From Holophagaceae bacterium (GTDB taxonomy: Bacteria > Acidobacteriota > Holophagae > Holophagales > Holophagaceae), in assembly GCA_003538615.1 (NCBI GenBank), contig DPRT01000041.1:1452-7201 (forward strand): a stretch of 5,750 bases of DNA. The letters are read 5' to 3'. A program made the position numbers and the translations under genes. The notes below the pieces were generated by a model, which did not search any database, had not been told where the DNA came from, and was given only the letters and a program-made list of their open reading frames with translations. Shown one piece after another: positions 1-5,577 of this stretch. Position 1 is the stretch's first letter. Each line of letters begins with the position of its first letter.

Positions 1-361
1 CGTGGTTGCCGCGGTCCGGCACGGGCAGGTAGTGGGCGGCCCAGGGAAAGGGGCTGACGTGGTTGCGGCCGGAGCGGGAGGTGCCGCCGGGCTCGGGCTC
101 CAGCTCCAGCACGCGGAAATCATCCAGGCCCGCGCCCGCCAGCCGCCAGGCGGCGCTGAGGCCCGCGATGCCGCCACCCACCACCAGGATGGAGACCGGC
201 TCGAAGCGGTCCGGATCGGGGAAGGCGCCGCCGCGGACCCAGTGGCCCAGGGCGAGGTCCGGTCCCACCAGCTCGCCCTGGAACGGGAACTCCGGCTTCC
301 GGCGGCAGGCCAGGGCTGCCGCCGAGAGGGCGCCCGCGGCGAGGAAGTCCCGGCGCTTCAT
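1..361 (-). CDS. FAD-dependent oxidoreductase (amine-oxidase-like), Tat signal; C-terminus beyond the window
   Basis: Only the first 120 residues are in the window; the gene continues past the left edge. It starts MKRRDFLAAG, a twin-arginine (Tat) signal with R3-R4 followed by D-F-L and a short Ala/Leu hydrophobic stretch. This ends in ALAC (C19), a possible but non-ideal lipobox (Leu is at -2, not -3), so the protein may be a Tat-exported lipoprotein. Around residues 57-93 is a Rossmann dinucleotide-binding fold: a hydrophobic strand, GGGIAG (62-67), then acidic residues ending the second strand (E86/E88), then PGGTSRSG, the pattern of flavin amine oxidases and phytoene-desaturase-like enzymes. 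Export through Tat suits a protein folded around its FAD cofactor before translocation. The start codon lies 10 bases after the stop of the spermidine-synthase-like gene, so the two are probably co-transcribed. A polyamine or a product of that enzyme is an attractive substrate, but that is inferred from position only. The start has no good Shine-Dalgarno; it is chosen because it gives the intact Tat motif. Confidence 0.85.
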   Translation of the reverse strand, partial: MKRRDFLAAGALSAAALACRRKPEFPFQGELVGPDLALGHWVRGGAFPDPDRFEPVSILVVGGGIAGLSAAWRLAGAGLDDFRVLELEPEPGGTSRSGRNHVSPFPWAAHYLPVPDRGNH

Positions 362-371
362 GGCTGCGGCT

Positions 372-1895
372 TCACGACCACCGCCGCCACTCGCGGGTGT
401 AGAGGTGCACGAGCACCTGATTATCCAGGCGGTTCACTTCCACGGGCACGCGGTCCATGTCCTTGGGGAAGGCGAACATGGCGGCGGTGGCGCCGTCCGA
501 GAGGTGGCGCAGGCCCGGCAGGACCTGGGTGGGCGCCTCGAAATCGCGTTTGGAAGCCAGGGCAAAGCCCCAGACGCCGAAGGAGGGCACGGCCAGGTGG
601 TAGGGCCGGACCTTCAGGCCCGAGGCCTCCATGGTGGTGGCAATGCACCAGAAGGACTGACGGGCCATGAGGGGCGAGGTGCTCTGCACGGCGATCATGG
701 CGTCGTCCGCGAGGCGGCGCTGGAGGAGGCGGTAGAAGCGGGAGGTGTAGAGCTTCCCCAGCGCATAGGTGTTGGGGTCCGGAAAGTCCACGAAGGCCAG
801 GTCGAAGGGCGGTCCCGGCGTGTCCTGGAGCCACACCATGGCGTCGGCGTTGACGACTTTCACCCGGGGATCGTCCAGGGCCGCGCCATTGAGCTGGCGC
901 ACCATGGGCTGGAAGCGGGCCATGTCGGTCATGCCGGGATCCAGGTCCACCAGGACCACCTCCTGCACGGAGGGATGTTTCAGCACCTCGCGCACGGCGA
1001 GGCCATCGCCGCCGCCGCAGACCAGCACGCGCTTGGCGCCGGGACGGACCGCGAAGGCCGGATGCACCAGGGCCTCGTGGTAGCGGTACTCGTCGGCGCT
1101 GGAGAACTGCAGGTTGCCGTTGAGGAAGAGCTGGAAGCTGCCCCGGCCGCGGGTGAGCACGATGCGCTGGTAGGCGCTGTCCTTGGCGTAGACGATCTCG
1201 TCCGCGAAGATCTCCTCCTCCATGGCCAGCGTGAACTTTCCGGAGAAGGCCAGACCCAGGGCCAGCAGGAGCATCACCGCCGCGCAGCGCAGGCGGATCA
1301 TGCGGGTGGGGCCCAGCTGGGACTGGAGCAGGTGCGTGGACCAGAGGCCCACGGCGGCGTTCAGCAGGCCGAAGAGGAGGCTTGTGCGCACCAGGCCCAG
1401 CTTGGGCATGAGCAGGAGCGGGAAGAGCAGCGACGCGAAGAGGGCACCGATGTAGTCGAGGGTGAGCACCCCCGCCACCAGGTCCTTGAAGCGCACCTGG
1501 TCCTTGAGGATCCGCATGAGGATGGGGATCTCCAGGCCCACCAGGGTGCCCACCAGGGTCACGATGCCGTAGAGGCTCACGCGGAAGGCATGGGTGTGGG
1601 CGAAGGCCAGGAAGAGGATGGGCGCCGAGAAGCCGCCCACGAGCGCCACCGCCAGCTCCAGGTCCACGAAGCGCCGGGCCAGCCCCCGCTGGAGGAACTT
1701 GGACAGCCAGGAGCCCAGGCCCATGGCGCTGAGGTACACCCCGATCACCGTGGAGAACTGCGTGACCGAATCCCCCAGCAGGTAGCTCGACAGCGTCCCC
1801 GCCACCAGCTCGTAGATCAGCCCGCAGGAGGCGATGAGCAGCACGCTGAGAAACAGCAGCGGCGCCTTCAGCGTGGGCTGTGGCAGATCACCCAT
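372..1895 (-). CDS. speE: Membrane-embedded spermidine synthase-like aminopropyltransferase (speE-like)
   Basis: This is a 507-aa fusion of an N-terminal multi-pass membrane region with a C-terminal spermidine-synthase methyltransferase-type domain. About six to seven hydrophobic helices fall near residues 12-32, 48-66, 80-98, 106-126, 139-160, 165-188 and 203-219. The catalytic domain follows: SAYQRIVL (240-247), a substrate-site segment with Q263, D268-E269 and YHE (272-274), the AdoMet-type nucleotide loop GGGDG (294-298), the acidic strand end VDLDP (316-320), NADA (349-352), and the catalytic-loop equivalent D370-F-P-D-P followed by KLYTSRFY (381-388). Classical soluble SpeE is about 290 aa and has a D-[ST]-[ST]-D-P type loop; the variant here fits the long membrane-bound relatives. 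The family transfers aminopropyl from decarboxylated AdoMet to an amine; the true acceptor here is unknown. The start overlaps the DUF350 gene by 8 bases (ATGGGTGA) and has no Shine-Dalgarno of its own, so translation is probably coupled. The speE symbol reflects domain similarity, not proven spermidine synthesis. Confidence 0.92.
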   Translation of the reverse strand: MGDLPQPTLKAPLLFLSVLLIASCGLIYELVAGTLSSYLLGDSVTQFSTVIGVYLSAMGLGSWLSKFLQRGLARRFVDLELAVALVGGFSAPILFLAFAHTHAFRVSLYGIVTLVGTLVGLEIPILMRILKDQVRFKDLVAGVLTLDYIGALFASLLFPLLLMPKLGLVRTSLLFGLLNAAVGLWSTHLLQSQLGPTRMIRLRCAAVMLLLALGLAFSGKFTLAMEEEIFADEIVYAKDSAYQRIVLTRGRGSFQLFLNGNLQFSSADEYRYHEALVHPAFAVRPGAKRVLVCGGGDGLAVREVLKHPSVQEVVLVDLDPGMTDMARFQPMVRQLNGAALDDPRVKVVNADAMVWLQDTPGPPFDLAFVDFPDPNTYALGKLYTSRFYRLLQRRLADDAMIAVQSTSPLMARQSFWCIATTMEASGLKVRPYHLAVPSFGVWGFALASKRDFEAPTQVLPGLRHLSDGATAAMFAFPKDMDRVPVEVNRLDNQVLVHLYTREWRRWS

Positions 1896-2106
1896 GGATC
1901 GCGGCGGCGATGATGATGCTGATGCCCAGGATCAGGGCGCCCAGGACGATCCCGAGGGCGATGTTCTGGTCATCCTCCATCTCCTTGCGGAGGGAGAAGG
2001 GCAGGATCTTCACGAGCACGAGCCACACCAGGCCGAGGATGACGAGGCCCAGCACGGAGAAGACGGCGGCGACGAGGAGCTGGTGCAGCACTTGATGGGT
2101 GATCAT
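1888..2106 (-). CDS. DUF350-like two-helix membrane protein
   Basis: This 72-aa protein is almost entirely membrane: helix 1 spans about residues 8-34, then a short charged loop (SLRKEMEDDQNIA, 38-50), then helix 2 at about 51-70, ending IHG. The charged loop with E-D-D-Q-N followed by a small-residue helix (ALGIVLGALILG) is the pattern I associate with DUF350 (YjfL-type) proteins, which often carry two such units in about 130 aa; this has one. Function is unknown for the family; members often sit beside DUF4178 and spermidine-synthase-like genes, as here. The start is fixed by the TGATG junction with the upstream 59-aa gene and by a GGAGG at 2113-2117, six bases before the ATG. A longer reading through this frame back to about 2583 gives only arginine- and proline-rich shadow sequence. 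The 3' end overlaps the next gene by 8 bases. Confidence 0.82.
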   Translation of the reverse strand: MITHQVLHQLLVAAVFSVLGLVILGLVWLVLVKILPFSLRKEMEDDQNIALGIVLGALILGISIIIAAAIHG

Positions 2107-2285
2107 CACTTGCCTCCGTGGAAACCATTGTTGTGCAGGAAGGTGCGGTACGCGCCCGGCGTCTGGCGCACGCTGGGCGGCAGGTCGGCGCGGCGGCGCT
2201 GGCCGAAGAACTCCCGGCCCAGGAACCCGTTGGCCACGGTGAGGCCGAAACCGCCCGCCAGGAAGAGCAGGTAGAGGACGCGCAT
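2106..2285 (-). CDS. Small 59-aa membrane or secreted protein of unknown function
   Basis: This is a small gene between the DUF4178 and DUF350 genes. The protein begins MRVLYLLFLAGGFGL, a hydrophobic segment (about residues 3-23) that could be one transmembrane helix or an uncleaved signal anchor. A basic stretch (GQRRRAD, 28-34) and a soluble tail follow, with DLPPSVRQTPGAYR (34-47) and the Gly/His-rich end HNNGFHGGK. Three features argue that it is real: a near-perfect Shine-Dalgarno GGAGGTGA at 2292-2299, six bases from the ATG; TGATG overlaps at both ends that join it to its neighbours; and otherwise there would be an unexplained 180-base gap in a gapless operon. With R28-R32 after the helix, the positive-inside rule suggests that the tail is cytosolic. 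I recognise no named family. The Pro/Gly-punctuated tail looks like a conserved binding motif rather than random sequence, but this is inference. Confidence 0.8.
   Translation of the reverse strand: MRVLYLLFLAGGFGLTVANGFLGREFFGQRRRADLPPSVRQTPGAYRTFLHNNGFHGGK
2113..2117 (-). promoter_or_regulatory. Shine-Dalgarno for the DUF350 gene
   Basis: GGAGG on the minus strand lies six bases before the ATG at 2106, within the final codons (His-Gly-Gly-Lys) of the 59-aa gene. The Gly-Gly pair of that protein's tail is thus partly encoded by the ribosome binding site. It fixes the DUF350 start. Confidence 0.65.
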
Positions 2286-4318
2286 CAGTCGTCACCTCCA
2301 GAGGCGCCCGCATTCGGGGCGTACATGCTCTCCTGCCAGCGCCGGCCTTCGAAGGCCATGAGCCGGAAGACCATGAGCAGGGGCACGATGAGGATGGCCA
2401 CCAGGGCGAGGCCCGGATAGAGCCAGCGCATGACCCCCTGGTGCAGGCGCACCTCGATGGCCCGCACGGGCGGCACCTTGCCCTCCCACTGGGGGGCGAG
2501 CCGCAGCACGTAGGTGCCCGCGGGCACGGCGCTGAGGAAGACCGTCTGGGCCTGGGCCCCCTCGGACCAGGATTCGCCGCCATCCACGCCGTGGTACCAG
2601 CTCGACTCCACGAGGAAGAGCTCCGCCACGCCCGTGGTCTCGCTCACCAGGGCGCCCTCCAGGCCGATCCAGGCGTTGTTCACGGGGGCGCTCAGAGTGA
2701 CGGCCAGGTTCTGGCGGCCGTTCCGGATCTCGATGGGGCCCGAGAAGTAGACGGGCTCCTGGGCCTCGGCGGGGGGAGGGGCGGGTGACGGCGCGGGCGC
2801 CGGCACGGGCCTGCGGGCCGGGATGCCGTTCCGGGCCGCCTCGGCCGTTCCGGGCTGGATGCGCGCCAGGTCGAAGAGGTCCAGGCGCTGGCGGAAGAGC
2901 TCCACCTTGCGGTGGGTCATGGATTCCACCATGACCAGGATCAGCAGCAGGCCCAGGGCCCCCACGACCCAGAGGGCGGTTTTCGCCAGCGCGGCCTTGT
3001 GGGGGTTGGGCTGGAAGGAGGCGACGTTGAACGGCGCGGGCGGCGCGCCCTCCAGCTTGAAGGCGGCCCAGACCTCCTGGGGCTCCAGGTAGGTGGAGAG
3101 GCTCCAGTTCACTTCTTCGCCGCCGCCCTTGTGTGTCTGGCGTTCCAGGGTGAGGCTGCGGGGCGGGGCCACGAATTCGGTGACTTCCACCCGCTCGCCC
3201 TGCTCCACGGCCCAGTAGAACTCGCCCCAGACGCCTTCGACGACGGCTTCCACGTCCTGGAAGCGCCGCCAGGTGGCGCCCAGGGCGAAGAGGTTCTTCT
3301 GGCCGTCGCGGGCCTGGGGGATCTCGCCCGGGGCCACGGCCTCCGCGATGCTCCAGTGGCCCTCGCTCTGCACGAGCCAGCGGAAACCGTGCTGGCTGTC
3401 CAGCAGCAGGTACTCGTTCCAGGGATAGACGGTCTCGTCCACGGTGCAGCTGCGTCGCAGCTGGCCGATGCAGGTGACCTTCTCTCCGGCCAGCGAGCCT
3501 TCCGCGCCCAGGGGGATCACCACATCCTGGCGAGGCTGCTTCAGGCTCTTGAGGAAGGCCAGCTTGCCGTTCTCCGCCGAAAGCAGGCTGCCGCAGCTGG
3601 GGCAGCCCACCCGCTGGGTCTGGTCCGGCGCCCGCAGGGCCAGCGTCCCGCCGCAGGTGGGACAGTTGAGGCTCTGCACGCCCACCTTGGGCGGCTTCCG
3701 GCTGCCGCCCTGGATGCCGAGCTCCGCCAGGGGGATCTCGCGGCCCAGGAAGAAGAGGGGCGGGTCTTCGCTGTAATCGAGGGTGGCGAAGGCGCCGTTC
3801 CGGCCCGACAGATCCGCGAAGGGGTAGGTTCCGCCCGGTTCCACCGCCCAGGGGATCTCGCCCTCGGCACTGTGGAAGGTGGCCTCGCTGAGCTCGCCCA
3901 CGGTCCAGAGGCCGTCGGGTCCCAGGTCCGCGAGGCCGCCGGCCTGGAGGCTCTCCAGGGCGGGAAGCGTCCCGTGCGGGGCCTGGGTGAAGGTGAGGTA
4001 GAAGCGGCCCTGGGCTTCCGCCAGCCAGCCCCAGCGGCCGTCATCCAGGGCCAGGTACCACTCGTCCCAGACGCCGCCCAGGGGATGCTTGAGCTGCACG
4101 CGGCCCGCGAGCGTGAAGGAGCGGCCCGTGTAGCGGCCCGAGGCGCCCAGGCCCAGGGGCGAGCCCGTATCCACCAGGTCGGCCACCTTGCCGATGAGCT
4201 CGGGATCGCGGTCCCGCCGGGCCGCCAGGGCCTTGCAGTAGGGGCAGACCGCCACCATCGTGCCTGGCCGGAAGGTCAGGGAGGCACCGCAGCTGGGGCA
4301 GGAGGCGAGGGGGCTCAT
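2285..4318 (-). CDS. Double zinc-ribbon / double DUF4178-like protein with membrane anchor and extracytoplasmic domain
   Basis: This 677-aa modular protein contains an internal duplication. Unit 1 has a zinc ribbon (C7, C10, C25, C28) followed by a DUF4178-like beta domain (about 40-200). Unit 2 has a second ribbon (C219, C222, C239, C242) and a second DUF4178-like domain (about 262-412). The units share a core: W-D-E-W-Y-L-x-L-D-x-x-x-x-x-W-L at 84-99 aligns with W-N-E-Y-L-L-L-D-x-x-x-x-x-W-L at 300-315. A transmembrane helix (about 444-465), a Pro/Ala-rich linker (500-520), a beta-rich domain (about 524-627, with YHGVDGGESW at 575-584), a second helix (about 632-652) and a short tail follow. 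With the ribbons cytosolic, the 470-630 region should lie outside the membrane. DUF4178 has no established activity; a protein- or ligand-binding adaptor is plausible. The stop overlaps the next start (TGATG). The ATG at 4318 has no good Shine-Dalgarno but immediately precedes the first ribbon, so little can be missing. Confidence 0.88.
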   Translation of the reverse strand: MSPLASCPSCGASLTFRPGTMVAVCPYCKALAARRDRDPELIGKVADLVDTGSPLGLGASGRYTGRSFTLAGRVQLKHPLGGVWDEWYLALDDGRWGWLAEAQGRFYLTFTQAPHGTLPALESLQAGGLADLGPDGLWTVGELSEATFHSAEGEIPWAVEPGGTYPFADLSGRNGAFATLDYSEDPPLFFLGREIPLAELGIQGGSRKPPKVGVQSLNCPTCGGTLALRAPDQTQRVGCPSCGSLLSAENGKLAFLKSLKQPRQDVVIPLGAEGSLAGEKVTCIGQLRRSCTVDETVYPWNEYLLLDSQHGFRWLVQSEGHWSIAEAVAPGEIPQARDGQKNLFALGATWRRFQDVEAVVEGVWGEFYWAVEQGERVEVTEFVAPPRSLTLERQTHKGGGEEVNWSLSTYLEPQEVWAAFKLEGAPPAPFNVASFQPNPHKAALAKTALWVVGALGLLLILVMVESMTHRKVELFRQRLDLFDLARIQPGTAEAARNGIPARRPVPAPAPSPAPPPAEAQEPVYFSGPIEIRNGRQNLAVTLSAPVNNAWIGLEGALVSETTGVAELFLVESSWYHGVDGGESWSEGAQAQTVFLSAVPAGTYVLRLAPQWEGKVPPVRAIEVRLHQGVMRWLYPGLALVAILIVPLLMVFRLMAFEGRRWQESMYAPNAGASGGDD
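2292..2299 (-). promoter_or_regulatory. Strong Shine-Dalgarno for the 59-aa gene
   Basis: Reading on the minus strand, GGAGGTGA lies six bases before the ATG of the small protein gene and inside the last codons of the DUF4178 gene. It decides the start of the 59-aa gene and supports it as a translated unit. Confidence 0.75.
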
Positions 4319-4330
4319 GGGGATCCGGTG

Positions 4331-4336
4331 ATTATG
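4331..4336 (-). promoter_or_regulatory. Possible -10 element before the DUF4178 operon
   Basis: The 26-base gap between the aminotransferase stop and the DUF4178 start contains CATAAT on the minus strand, five of six matches to the sigma-70 -10 consensus and conspicuously AT-rich for this sequence. Transcription would start only a few bases before the ATG, giving a nearly leaderless message, which would fit the absent Shine-Dalgarno. The -35 position at 17-base spacing (TTCCCC) is a poor match. The alternative is read-through from the aminotransferase gene. Confidence 0.25.
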
Positions 4337-4344
4337 CAGGCCGC

Positions 4345-5502
4345 TCAGAGGGAGGGGAAGGTGCGGAGCAGCCCGTCATGGAAGGTTTTTTCCGGGGTGA
4401 GGAGGCTCAGCACCAGGTGGCCGTCCCCCGGGAGATCAAAGAAGGAGCCCGGATGCGCCAGCGTGGCGGTCTCCTCCAGCAGCCTCAGGGCGCAGGACTC
4501 GTCCGCATCCACCGCGGGGCGCCGCAGGAGGACCGACCACCCGCCTTCCACCGGCAGGCGGGTGAGGTGGGGATGGTGGGCCAGGGTGGCATCGAGGGTC
4601 AGGAGGTTGGCCCGCAGGCGGGCCTGGACCTGCTGGCGGATCGCCGGGGCCAGCGCCAGCAGGGTCGAAGCGGCGGCCTGCACGGGGGCGGACACGGACA
4701 GGTACTGATCCGCCAGGAAGGCCAGGCCCTCCAGATGGATCGCCGCGCCGGGTCCCCGCACGGCGATCCACCCGAGCTTCAACTGGGGCAGGGCCGCCAC
4801 CTTGCTGAGGCCCGACAGGAGGAAGACCGGGCAGGGCGGCGCGGCATCGGCCAGGGCCGTGGGCAGGCGGTCCGCTGCGGCCTCCAGGGCGTAGTCCGCG
4901 AAAACCTCGTCCACCAGGAGGGCGAGGCCCCGCCGGGCGCAGAGCTCCGTGAGCCCGGCCCACTCGGTTTTCGACAGGAAATGTCCCGTGGGATTGTTGG
5001 GGTTCACCACCACGATGGCCCGGGTGCGGGGGCCCGCCGCGGCCTCCAGGGCGCCCAGATCCAGGTGCCAGCGGTCGTGGAAGTACGAGGGCACGGCCCG
5101 GGCGTGCAGGCCCTCCAGCCGCGCCAGCCAGTCGAAGAGCGGGTAGCTGGGGCTGGGCACCAGCACCTCGTCGCCGGGATCGCCCAGCAGCTTGAACAGC
5201 AGGCCGTAGCCCTCGCTGGTGGAGGCGGTGAGCAGCAGATCGTCGGCGCGCAGTCCGTGGCCGTGGTGGGCGGCGATGGCCTCCCGGGCGGCGCAGGAGC
5301 CCTGCGGATCGGGGTCGTAGGCGAGCACCGCGGGCCCGGACAGGGCCGCCCGGATCTCCGCTTCGGGGTAGGTGAATCCGCAGCGGGTGGGGTTCGAGGC
5401 GGTGAGATCGAGGATCTCCCGCCCCTCCGAGCGCAGCCGCGCCAGCGCCGCCGACAGGGCGTTCGATTCGAAGCCTTGCGGCAGGCGGGAGGACAGGCGC
5501 AT
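4345..5502 (-). CDS. PLP-dependent class I/II aminotransferase
   Basis: At 385 aa, this is the usual length of fold-type I aminotransferases and appears complete. Landmarks in order: LDLTASNPT (31-39, the substrate-loop equivalent), AYDPDPQGS (61-69), the PLP phosphate-loop region STSEGYG (94-100), PSPSYPLF (116-123), NPNNPTG (167-173, whose Asn contacts the PLP ring hydroxyl), DEVFADY (198-204, with Asp198 for the pyridine nitrogen) and SGLSK (230-234), with Lys234 as the Schiff-base lysine. All cofactor residues are present, so it is likely an active cytosolic aminotransferase; the amino donor cannot be read from sequence. The C-terminal block where class I enzymes usually have a carboxylate-binding Arg (x-R-[IL]-S) reads HLVLSLL (362-368), with Val364 in its place. 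The start at 5502 is chosen because upstream in-frame codons would overlap the divergent elbB gene and add a non-conserved, basic extension. No Shine-Dalgarno is visible. It lies 26 bases upstream of the DUF4178 gene and may be co-transcribed with it. Confidence 0.9.
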   Translation of the reverse strand: MRLSSRLPQGFESNALSAALARLRSEGREILDLTASNPTRCGFTYPEAEIRAALSGPAVLAYDPDPQGSCAAREAIAAHHGHGLRADDLLLTASTSEGYGLLFKLLGDPGDEVLVPSPSYPLFDWLARLEGLHARAVPSYFHDRWHLDLGALEAAAGPRTRAIVVVNPNNPTGHFLSKTEWAGLTELCARRGLALLVDEVFADYALEAAADRLPTALADAAPPCPVFLLSGLSKVAALPQLKLGWIAVRGPGAAIHLEGLAFLADQYLSVSAPVQAAASTLLALAPAIRQQVQARLRANLLTLDATLAHHPHLTRLPVEGGWSVLLRRPAVDADESCALRLLEETATLAHPGSFFDLPGDGHLVLSLLTPEKTFHDGLLRTFPSL

Positions 5503-5577
5503 GGGACCAGGGTAGACGAATTGCCTGCGGCGCCTGTTTCCGGGGTGGATAATCGACCCATCCATCAGGAGGTTCCC
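5503..5577. promoter_or_regulatory. Divergent intergenic region between the aminotransferase and elbB
   Basis: These 75 bases must hold promoters for both directions. For elbB, GATAAT at 5548-5553 is a good -10 candidate, placing the transcript start near 5560 and giving a leader of about 18 bases that includes the ribosome binding site. A TTGCCT at 5521-5526 resembles a -35 but sits 21 bases away, longer than the usual 16-18. For the leftward aminotransferase gene I see no convincing -10/-35 pair or Shine-Dalgarno, so its message may be leaderless or start inside this region. No terminator or clear operator palindrome is seen. Confidence 0.4.
5567..5572 (+). promoter_or_regulatory. Ribosome binding site of elbB
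   Basis: AGGAGG, a full Shine-Dalgarno core, sits five bases before the ATG at 5578 and fixes the elbB start. Confidence 0.8.

Noticed and set aside
362..371. Possible terminator between the synthase and flavoprotein genes
   Set aside because: The gap is only 10 bases, with no hairpin and no T-run, so read-through is expected.
63..1913. 616-aa open frame on the plus strand
   Set aside because: It is antisense to the membrane synthase and the flavoprotein, whose motifs are clear. The translation is low-complexity, rich in His, Gly, Glu and Gln, with no recognisable domain; long antisense frames are expected in DNA this GC-rich.
2107..2583. Upstream extension of the DUF350 frame to 231 aa
   Set aside because: The extension is Arg/Pro/Cys-rich out-of-frame reading of the DUF4178 and 59-aa genes. 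The Shine-Dalgarno and TGATG junction place the start at 2106.
2755..2820. Repetitive G/C-rich tract that might be a tandem repeat
   Set aside because: It encodes the Pro/Ala linker of the DUF4178 protein (residues 500-520); the repetitiveness is explained by coding for a flexible spacer.
3541..4044. 167-aa minus-strand frame within the DUF4178 gene
   Set aside because: It is an out-of-frame shadow rich in Arg, Ala, Pro and Ser; the true frame encodes the ribbons and duplicated domains.
2912..4708. 598-aa open frame on the plus strand
   Set aside because: It is antisense to the DUF4178 gene and the aminotransferase 3' end. The composition is Gly/Ala/His-rich with no motif, and it spans two real genes on the opposite strand.
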